A stretch of DNA of 6,456 nt. Origin: Chlamydiales bacterium. GTDB taxonomy: Bacteria > Chlamydiota > Chlamydiia > Chlamydiales > JAACFD01. Position numbers and translations under genes: made by a program. Below, one piece after another: positions 1-5,544 of this stretch. The notes beneath the pieces were generated by a model, which ran no database searches, had not been told where the DNA came from, and saw only the letters and a list, made by a program, of their open reading frames with translations. Within the stretch, counting starts at the first letter, position 1; every line of letters begins with the position of its first letter. Location: NCBI GenBank assembly GCA_009937555.1, contig JAACFD010000119.1:1-6456 (forward strand), written 5' to 3'.

Positions 1-14
1 ATTAAGCTATCGGC

Positions 15-40
15 CCTAAAAATAATAAATAAATTTTAGG
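15..40 (+). promoter_or_regulatory. Short inverted repeat covering the ribosome binding site of the 1016-residue gene
   Basis: CCTAAAA (15-21) is the exact complement of TTTTAGG (34-40), separated by 12 A/T bases. The right arm includes the first three bases of the AGGAGAG Shine-Dalgarno. If transcribed, the hairpin would partly mask translation initiation. It has only two G-C pairs, so it is weak and could be chance in AT-rich DNA. Confidence 0.25.
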
Positions 41-49
41 AGAGTTGGA

Positions 50-3000
50 ATGGTTGATGTAGCAGCAGGTAGAGTATTAAAAGCTCAAATACCTAATAAT
101 ACCCTTAAGTTAAAAGTAGAAGCAGAAAAGCCTGCTAGGTCAATCAAAGACCTTACGAGCTATATCCAGTCTACACTCTTCACTTCAAAAACTTATGTTC
201 AATTAAAAGAGAAAATAACTGCTACTCTAAGCTCTAAAAAGACTTGTGTTATCTTGACCATAGGTATGATAGCTTCCATCATTCTCTACAGAAAACTTTC
301 TGCCTCTCAAACTCCTATTTTGCCAAAGAAAAAATCATTTCATTTAACAGATGCTGAAGTAAAAGCAAACTTGTTAGAAGCAGTAGGAATGGGTAGGGAT
401 GAGAGAAAAGCTAAAAGAGAGCAAACTGAAATAACAGCTCAAACTCATCTGATGAATTATACAATGGGATGCCATAGAGGAAAAATGGTCCCAGTAGAAG
501 CAGCTAAAAGAGAGTATTCAAAACATCCTTTGCTGCCAGCTCTACAGGATGTTTCTTCCATGAAAGCTGCACATAATTTATATCAAAGAGAATCTATTAG
601 TCACGCAGCATCATATGTAATAACAAGAAAACCAGATGGGAAATTGTACTTGCTTGTTAAGAGCAAAGATAATTGTAAAATAGAGGTCCCAGGTGGTTAT
701 GGGTATGATACCAGATATTCTTTTAGTTTTATGCTTCAAGCTTTGAGATCTGAGATGTGGCATGAAGGAAATGTTGTAGCGACAAAAGAGAAGACTAGGT
801 GGACTTCCCCGCCATGTTTAACAGTAACTGACAAACAGAAAGTAGCGATGCTTCAGGTTTTTCATTTTAACTATGACTCAGGCTGGGAAGAGAATCTAAA
901 GTGTCATGAAGACCCATCCTGGAAGATCCATCTTATGCCTCTTGATGAAGTTAGAAGTACTATGGGTGAATTATTTAGTGCAGATGTAGCAGGAAGTTTT
1001 ACAGAACTTGATCATCTAGGAGTTTTTGATTATGACCACCCCCCTAGGTATGAAACATCTCATGTCCAATTAGCCTCAGCTATTGATCAAGAATTTTTTA
1101 GCTCAGTTTACCTTGATCTATCAAGTATCAATTCCCCTGAATGTAGTAGAATAAGAGAAATGGCAAGATTGCCTGAAGAGGAGTTTTTTCTGCTTCCTCT
1201 TGAGCAAAATGAAGCTCTTCACAAAAGTCTTTTACTACGAGAGGTTGGTGAAGGTGATTATGCAGCTAGTAGATTAGAGAAGTTGCTTAACTCTTGGAAA
1301 GCTGGAGAACGAGGGGGTAAAAGTGAGAGTGTACACGAAGCTGCAGCTAATGCTCTAGGACAATTAACTCCCTATACCTGCGTTTTGACTAAAGGTTCTG
1401 GCAACTACAAGGATAAAGATATTTTATATACAGCTATTCCTAGTGAAGTTGACTATAATGCTTTAGAAGGTATGTATAGAAGAATTTTCCAATTAGCTTA
1501 TGAATCTGGTAAAAAGAAATTATTTTTACCTGCTTTATTTCGTGGCGATATTGCACAGAATCTAGATATAGCTATTAGTGAAGCAAACGCATTTTTACAG
1601 CTCAATAGGGATATGGAAATAGTTTTAGTTCCAGGTGGTTCTAATAGAGATCGTTTGTGCTACAATATTATGTTAGAAGAACTAGGAGAGCAAGAATTAG
1701 TAGACAGCGGTAGGTTAAAAGTAGAAGCAATAGATGTGTTACAAGCAGAGGGTGGAGTTACTGTAATAAATGCAGGTCCTCAATTTACTTCTAAAAGTCA
1801 GTTGTTTAGCTATCTAGAAGAAGTCCAAAAAGGACTTAAAACTCTTGTAAGTAAAACTAATGCTCATCCAGGAGTAAGCTCCTTATCACCTCATGTGCAG
1901 AAAGTAAAAGACCTTGTATCTGACGTAGAAAATAACATGGGGAAAACTACAGCTTCTAGCGCTCAAGAATTGTTTGGAGATTTGGATAGAGATGCTTTTA
2001 TAGCTGCTTACAATGATATGATAGAAACATTTAGAGCGCTTCAAGTGAAGTATCCTGGTGAACAATGCTTTGAATGTTCTCCAGCTGCACTAGCAGAAGA
2101 AAGAAGGCTAAAAATAGGGAGTAGTGTAAACCCTTATTTAGCTAATAGAGCCCATAGCACACCATTTTTAAGTAAAATGAAAAGCCTGCTTGGCTTTGCT
2201 AATCTTGTTCTCTTTGGTCCTAAGATATTTGATCAGTTGAGGGCTAAGCTTTTTATCTCAGGTTCTCATCACTATAAAGCTAATGAAGGGCTTAATTTAT
2301 TTCATTCTTTAACAGGAAATATGATTGATTGTGAAACTAAGCTTGCAGCGCCTCAAGGGCATAGTTTAATGGCTCTTGAAGAAGCTAATTTTCATATAGA
2401 AGCATTTAAAAAACTATTTGCAGCATTTCCTGAAGCGCTTAGAGACAGAAGACTGGATCTACCTCAGAGTGAACGTAACATACATATCTCCTTAGGAAAT
2501 ACTGACAGAGGTGATCACGGGGTTTGGTTTGTTAACCATATTAGTGCTTATTTTGCAAATGTACCAGATCTCATAGACATAACTAGTGCTTTACTATTAG
2601 CTCCTTACTTGCTTGTAGAAAGCTTTGAAATGTTAAAAGAAAAATACCAAGGCACCCCCGAATATGATAAGAGGCTAATAGAGTTTTTTAACGAGGCTAT
2701 CTCTCTAGCTTGTTTTAATGGAAAACAGGAAGCTGTTTTAAAGACTCATACAAAATGTCTAGAACTAGTAGGAGCTATACTGTCTATTAAAGATCAGGCT
2801 ATAAGAGATTTTGGAGAAGAAATGGTCAATAATGCTCTTAATTTTAACTCAATGGTGGAAAAAGAGTTCTTCGAAAGCTTTATATCAGATGATGAAGTTA
2901 GAGCTGTTAAAGATAAAGCAGTAGATAAAGACGCTTTAGTAGAAGATAAAATAGAAGCAGCTATGAATCAGGCAAAGGCAAAGGGTTATCTTAAACAACT

Positions 3001-3100
3001 AGCCCAAAGAGAAGAAGGTGCTTTGTATCAAATGTTGGATGAGAACCTTTTAAAGTTTTTCATCGGGAAATATATCGATTACATGCAGTTTATGGTCTAA
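50..3100 (+). CDS. Large membrane-anchored protein with Nudix-like and macro-like regions; function unknown
   Basis: Complete 1016-residue gene. The ATG is the first start after an in-frame stop at 17-19, and a strong AGGAGAG (38-44) lies five bases before it, so the start is secure. Residues about 64-81 form one hydrophobic segment (core CVILTIGMIASIILY) bracketed by KK and RK, a likely membrane anchor. Residues about 185-305 read as a Nudix-like fold: a DGK-LYLLV strand, VPGG at 213-216, a degenerate Nudix helix near 230-241, and a late WKIHLMPLDEV. Residues about 395-530 read as macro-like: GD at 402, LNSWKAGERGG, then VHEAAANAL, a central VLTKGSGNYKDKDILYT and a late KLFLPALFRGD strand-loop. 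Residues about 600-1016 are mostly helical and unrecognised. Family knowledge: Nudix and macro proteins act on nucleoside-diphosphate compounds, often ADP-ribose. The joint role here is inference. A secreted or envelope chlamydial protein is plausible. The coding frame is certain; the function is not. Confidence 0.93.
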   Translation: MVDVAAGRVLKAQIPNNTLKLKVEAEKPARSIKDLTSYIQSTLFTSKTYVQLKEKITATLSSKKTCVILTIGMIASIILYRKLSASQTPILPKKKSFHLTDAEVKANLLEAVGMGRDERKAKREQTEITAQTHLMNYTMGCHRGKMVPVEAAKREYSKHPLLPALQDVSSMKAAHNLYQRESISHAASYVITRKPDGKLYLLVKSKDNCKIEVPGGYGYDTRYSFSFMLQALRSEMWHEGNVVATKEKTRWTSPPCLTVTDKQKVAMLQVFHFNYDSGWEENLKCHEDPSWKIHLMPLDEVRSTMGELFSADVAGSFTELDHLGVFDYDHPPRYETSHVQLASAIDQEFFSSVYLDLSSINSPECSRIREMARLPEEEFFLLPLEQNEALHKSLLLREVGEGDYAASRLEKLLNSWKAGERGGKSESVHEAAANALGQLTPYTCVLTKGSGNYKDKDILYTAIPSEVDYNALEGMYRRIFQLAYESGKKKLFLPALFRGDIAQNLDIAISEANAFLQLNRDMEIVLVPGGSNRDRLCYNIMLEELGEQELVDSGRLKVEAIDVLQAEGGVTVINAGPQFTSKSQLFSYLEEVQKGLKTLVSKTNAHPGVSSLSPHVQKVKDLVSDVENNMGKTTASSAQELFGDLDRDAFIAAYNDMIETFRALQVKYPGEQCFECSPAALAEERRLKIGSSVNPYLANRAHSTPFLSKMKSLLGFANLVLFGPKIFDQLRAKLFISGSHHYKANEGLNLFHSLTGNMIDCETKLAAPQGHSLMALEEANFHIEAFKKLFAAFPEALRDRRLDLPQSERNIHISLGNTDRGDHGVWFVNHISAYFANVPDLIDITSALLLAPYLLVESFEMLKEKYQGTPEYDKRLIEFFNEAISLACFNGKQEAVLKTHTKCLELVGAILSIKDQAIRDFGEEMVNNALNFNSMVEKEFFESFISDDEVRAVKDKAVDKDALVEDKIEAAMNQAKAKGYLKQLAQREEGALYQMLDENLLKFFIGKYIDYMQFMV
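239..292 (+). other. Predicted single transmembrane segment (residues 64-81)
   Basis: This is the only long uncharged hydrophobic run in the 1016-residue protein. It is flanked by lysines before and by RK after, and preceded by a polar, lysine-rich stretch of about 60 residues. That placement argues against a classical cleaved signal peptide, which would start near residue 1, and for an internal anchor. It is also unlike the two closely spaced hydrophobic segments typical of chlamydial inclusion-membrane (Inc) proteins. Topology cannot be decided from the sequence alone. Confidence 0.65.
602..964 (+). other. Nudix-like region (residues about 185-305)
   Basis: The order of elements follows the Nudix fold. 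A first strand (SYVITRKPDGKLYLLVKS) leads to VPGG, then a helix carrying the Nudix box, then a strand (VAMLQVFHFNY), then a W-x(4)-PLDEV segment where Nudix proteins usually have a W-x-x-x-D/E-E-L/V motif. The box itself (consensus G-x5-E-x7-R-E-U-x-E-E-x-G-U) is poorly kept: the helix reads ALRSEMWHEGNV. Depending on alignment, either the R and G are kept, or two of the three metal-binding glutamates (E235, E239). The fold call is therefore moderate, and hydrolase activity is doubtful. A binding-only Nudix-like domain is possible. Confidence 0.55.
1232..1639 (+). other. Macro-domain-like region (residues about 395-530)
   Basis: Several blocks match the macro-domain order. GDYAAS (402-407) sits where GDIT normally lies. 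LNSWKAGERGG (413-423) sits where VNAAN and the glycine loop lie. ESVHEAAANAL (426-436) resembles the usual AIHxAAGxxL helix. TKGSGNYKDKDILYT (447-461) resembles the T-x-G-y-x-L-x-x-k-x-v-I-H-t segment. KLFLPALFRGD (490-500) resembles the fIAFPxIStG strand and second ligand loop. The closing EIVLV strand follows. The ligand-loop residues themselves are not canonical: the NAAN asparagines and the GIFG/GIYG loop are replaced. The fold is plausible, but ADP-ribose binding is not established. Confidence 0.5.
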
Positions 3101-3319
3101 GTTTAACCGCTTTTTTAAGTTTTGTATAGTTAGTGTTTTAAGTGATTTTTTTTACTGCTTTTTCGCGTTATGATAAACAAGAGAGAGTGTTATGTTTCCA
3201 GCAAAAATTCTAAGCTTCTATTTTTTCCTATTTCATAGGCTCTTATAAAAAGAGCAAATATGTTAAGCTGATTTCCTTATAAAAAATATGGCTTAAGAAT
3301 TTAAGGAGTTTAGCCTATC
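3101..3319 (+). promoter_or_regulatory. Intergenic region before pfp; promoter likely here but not pinned down
   Basis: This is 219 T/A-rich bases with no supported gene. Candidate -10 hexamers on the plus strand are TATAGT (3125-3130), TATGAT (3169-3174), and TATAAA (3244-3249 and 3278-3283). The first has TTTAAC (3102-3107) at 17-base spacing as a poor -35; the others face only T-runs or A/T sequence, so no single promoter stands out. An eight-T run lies at 3146-3153, but I find no GC-rich stem before it, so a rho-independent terminator for the upstream gene is not supported. The gap size and the same orientation are compatible with either a pfp promoter here or read-through from the upstream gene. 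Confidence 0.35.
3239..3308 (+). promoter_or_regulatory. Overlapping short inverted repeats in the pfp leader, two masking the Shine-Dalgarno
   Basis: Seen directly: GCTCTT (3239-3244) pairs with AAGAGC (3250-3255). TTAAGC (3263-3268) pairs with GCTTAA (3291-3296). CTTAA (3292-3296) pairs with TTAAG (3301-3305). TCCTTA (3274-3279) pairs with TAAGGA (3302-3307). The last two pairings cover the pfp AAGGAG (3303-3308), and both conflict with the TTAAGC/GCTTAA stem. An AAATATG direct repeat (3256-3262 and 3284-3290) sits next to the TTAAGC/GCTTAA arms. Such mutually exclusive pairing could form a translational switch or an operator. The arms are only 5-6 bases and AT-rich, so chance is a real alternative. 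Confidence 0.25.
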
Positions 3320-4984
3320 ATGAAAGCACCTAGCTTAAAAGAATTAAGAGCAGAGTATAAGCCACGTTTACCTAAAATTTTTCAACAATTAGATCAGCTT
3401 AGTTTATCTTATGATCAAGCTCATGACGAGAGTGAGTTAAGTGAAGCAAAAGAAAACTTTCCTGAATTTTCACAGCAAAAACCCCTTTCTTTCATTTCTG
3501 AAGACGCATCGAATTTAGGTTTTGATTTTTCAAGGGCATTAAGAGTTGGTGTAGTGCTATCAGGAGGGCAAGCAGCAGGTGGACATAATGTCATTTTAGG
3601 CCTACTAAGCGCATTAGAAGAATTAAACCCTTCTTGTCGCTTATTTGGTTTTTTAAATGGACCTGGAGGCATCTGTAAAGGTGAGAGTATTGAAATCACT
3701 TCTGAGTACATGAAAGAGTACTTAAATCAAGGTGGTTTTGATATGATTGGATCAGGCCGTACTAAAATTGTTACCCAAAAGCAGATGCAAGAAGCTCTAG
3801 ATAGTGTCAAACAATTAGGTTTAGATGCTTTAGTTATTATAGGTGGAGATGATTCTAATACAAATGCGATGTTTCTAGCTCATTACTTTGAGCAACAAAA
3901 GCAAGCTACAAAAGTTTTTGGCATCCCTAAAACTATAGATGGAGACTTGAGGGGAGAAGGCATTGAGATGTCTTTTGGCTTTGACACTGCTTGTAAAACT
4001 TATTCTGAAATGATAGGTAACATTATGAAAGATGTGCTATCAGCTAAAAAATACTATCATTTCATTCGTTTAATGGGCCGAAATGCCTCACATATAACCT
4101 TGGAATGTGCGCTGCAAACAGCCCCAAACTTAGCTTTACTTAGTGAAGAGATATATGCAAAAAAACTCACTCTAAAAGATGTGGTTAATCAACTAGTGCT
4201 ACTTGTGGAAAGACGTGCAAGTATAGGTAAGAATTATGGAGTCGTTTTAATTCCTGAAGGAATTATTGAGTTTATTCCTGAGGTGAAGGCTCTTGTAGAA
4301 GAGTTAAATGACCTAATGGGCCTTCAAGAAGAAACACTTCAAAACTTAACAGTTGATGAGAAGTCTGAATTGCTGCTTTCAAAATTATCCTCTGAATCAA
4401 AAGCGTGTTTTAGTTCTTTACCTAAAGAAATTCAAAAGCAACTGCTTTTAGATAGGGATCCTCATGGAAATGTTCAAGTATCTAAAATAGAAACAGAAAA
4501 GCTGCTTGCTGAAATGGTGGAGCAGGCGCTTATGGCTAGAAAACATGTGACCAAGTTTGGCTATCAAACCCACTTTTTTGGTTACGAAGGTCGCTCAGCA
4601 TACCCTTCAAACTTTGATTGCCAATATTGCTTTTCATTAGGTTATACAGCTGCACTGCTTTGCTATAGCTCTTTAACAGCCTATATTGTGGCTATACAAG
4701 GCTTAAGTAATGATGTGGAAGACTGGAAGCCCGGTGCTGTGCCGCTAATTTCGATGATGCACAAAGAGCGTAGAAAAGGAAAAATTGAATTTGTTATCAA
4801 TAAAGCACTGGTCGATTTAAAAGGTCCTGTTTTTGGACATTTTAAAGAAAACCGCTTAAGTTGGGAATATGATGACGCTTATACCCAGCCGGGGCCAATT
4901 CAGTTTTTTGGACCTCAGAGTATTACAGATGCATCTAACTTCACATTGGCCCTAGAGTCTACTTTGAAAAGTTTTTCTCTATAG
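3320..4984 (+). CDS. pfp: Diphosphate--fructose-6-phosphate 1-phosphotransferase (PPi-PFK), long type
   Basis: Cytoplasmic enzyme that reversibly transfers phosphate from pyrophosphate to fructose 6-phosphate, giving fructose 1,6-bisphosphate in glycolysis/gluconeogenesis. Seen in the 554 residues: glycine loop VVLSGGQAAGGHN (78-90), GGDDSNTNA (175-183), PKTIDGDL (203-210), MGR (252-254), PEG (312-314) and GYEGR (421-425). The second Asp in GGDDS and the Lys before TIDGD are the family markers for pyrophosphate rather than ATP use; D207 matches the catalytic base. The helical insert about 325-410 and the length fit the long clade of chlamydiae, spirochaetes and plant beta subunits. AAGGAG (3303-3308) lies 11 bases before the ATG, and an in-frame stop at 3311-3313 fixes this start. 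The gene ends convergently with, and overlaps by six bases, the minus-strand neighbour. Many chlamydiae carry two pfp/pfkA paralogues; only one is in this window. Confidence 0.97.
   Translation: MKAPSLKELRAEYKPRLPKIFQQLDQLSLSYDQAHDESELSEAKENFPEFSQQKPLSFISEDASNLGFDFSRALRVGVVLSGGQAAGGHNVILGLLSALEELNPSCRLFGFLNGPGGICKGESIEITSEYMKEYLNQGGFDMIGSGRTKIVTQKQMQEALDSVKQLGLDALVIIGGDDSNTNAMFLAHYFEQQKQATKVFGIPKTIDGDLRGEGIEMSFGFDTACKTYSEMIGNIMKDVLSAKKYYHFIRLMGRNASHITLECALQTAPNLALLSEEIYAKKLTLKDVVNQLVLLVERRASIGKNYGVVLIPEGIIEFIPEVKALVEELNDLMGLQEETLQNLTVDEKSELLLSKLSSESKACFSSLPKEIQKQLLLDRDPHGNVQVSKIETEKLLAEMVEQALMARKHVTKFGYQTHFFGYEGRSAYPSNFDCQYCFSLGYTAALLCYSSLTAYIVAIQGLSNDVEDWKPGAVPLISMMHKERRKGKIEFVINKALVDLKGPVFGHFKENRLSWEYDDAYTQPGPIQFFGPQSITDASNFTLALESTLKSFSL
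4979..4984. other. Shared palindromic stop hexamer of two convergent genes
   Basis: CTATAG is its own reverse complement. On the plus strand it gives the last codon (CTA, Leu) and TAG stop of pfp. On the minus strand it gives the last codon (CTA, Leu) and TAG stop of the 179-residue gene. There is no intergenic space between the two genes, and I see no convincing hairpin-plus-T-run terminator for either at this junction. Transcripts probably overlap at their 3' ends. Confidence 0.9.
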
Positions 4985-5518
4985 TTTTGCAGCCTGGATC
5001 AACCCTTGATCAATGAGACCGTTGAAGCGTTTATTCACACGGGTTAAGAAGGTGTCAGTTAAATTGAGAACGCGCTGGGCAGCTAGACGTTCTCTACCTT
5101 CAAAGTTTCCCACAAATCGCCTTTCAGTAAAGAACCTTAGCTCATTAAACATAGATCCAAATGCGCGGATACTTTCAATATTATTTGTGGTGTCTAGCTC
5201 TTGTAAGCCTAAGAAAAAAGTGCCTAGTAGTGTGTTTAACTTTTCTTTATCAGTTCCACTTGAAGTTTTTAATGGTTTGCTGTTGTAAAGCTCCTTTTCT
5301 ACACGCTTCCAGAGAGTATCTAAGTCACTTTGTTTACTTTTTTGAATCTCTGAAGAAATAGAATCCAGTATAGTAAAGAGGGTAAATGGGTCATCACCAT
5401 TAACGGACTTCAACTTCTTTAAAACCTTTTCAGATTCTTGAATAACTTTAGGAGGAGAGAGCTCGTTATAACTCAGTGAAGTACTGGGTACGCCCACGCT
5501 ACCAAAATTGTCAGACAT
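4979..5518 (-). CDS. Hypothetical helical protein, 179 residues, no recognised family
   Basis: Complete gene of 179 residues. The ATG at 5518 is preceded by AGGAG (5525-5529, minus strand) with a six-base spacer, and an in-frame TAG at 5528-5530 excludes a longer start. I do not recognise the family. The first 25 or so residues are Ser/Pro/Gly-rich and probably disordered. The rest is mainly amphipathic helix, with lysine/glutamate-rich stretches (about 24-40 and 57-80) and a basic, aromatic block near residues 118-150 (FNELRFFTERRF, GRERLAAQRV). There are no cysteines, no membrane segment and no signal peptide. It follows the larger unrecognised gene after 26 bases and is likely co-transcribed with it. 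A small partner or chaperone of the upstream product is a guess from size and context only. Confidence 0.85.
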   Translation of the reverse strand: MSDNFGSVGVPSTSLSYNELSPPKVIQESEKVLKKLKSVNGDDPFTLFTILDSISSEIQKSKQSDLDTLWKRVEKELYNSKPLKTSSGTDKEKLNTLLGTFFLGLQELDTTNNIESIRAFGSMFNELRFFTERRFVGNFEGRERLAAQRVLNLTDTFLTRVNKRFNGLIDQGLIQAAKL

Positions 5519-5544
5519 TGTTTTCTCCTAGTTTAACTTATAGC
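5519..5544 (-). promoter_or_regulatory. Short operon spacer with Shine-Dalgarno for the 179-residue gene
   Basis: Only 26 bases separate the TAA of the upstream minus-strand gene from the ATG of the next. They contain AGGAG (5525-5529 on the minus strand) at good spacing. There is no room for a full promoter and no terminator, so co-transcription is likely. Confidence 0.7.

Noticed and set aside
1039..1044. Six-C tract in the large gene, with a six-G tract at 6326-6331, as phase-variable repeats
   Set aside because: Six bases is short for slipped-strand switching, both frames are intact, and each tract encodes ordinary proline codons.
1628..1711. Second VPGG (residues 527-530) followed by an acidic helix, as a second Nudix box
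   Set aside because: The following helix (IMLEELGEQEL) does not keep Nudix spacing, and the site fits the end of the last strand of the macro-like region.
3146..3153. Eight-T run after the 1016-residue gene as part of a rho-independent terminator
   Set aside because: No GC-rich inverted repeat precedes it within a sensible distance.
3421..3711. 96-residue open frame on the minus strand inside pfp
   Set aside because: It lies wholly within the well-supported pfp coding region, including its conserved glycine-loop segment, and its protein has no recognisable features; it is a shadow of pfp codon use.
4961..4980. ACTT-TGAA-AAGT followed by TTTTCTCT near the end of pfp as an intrinsic terminator
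   Set aside because: The stem is four bases, mostly A-T, lies inside coding sequence and the T-run is interrupted; too weak to call.
4997..5011. GATCAA-CCC-TTGATC hairpin just after the pfp stop as a terminator
   Set aside because: The stem is six bases with no T-run after it on either strand, and it falls in the last codons of the opposite gene, where a LIDQGLIQ near-repeat explains it.
5013..5361. Two overlapping plus-strand open frames of 91 and 66 residues
   Set aside because: Both are antisense to the 179-residue gene, which has a good Shine-Dalgarno and fits an operon; the frames overlap each other and show no features of their own.
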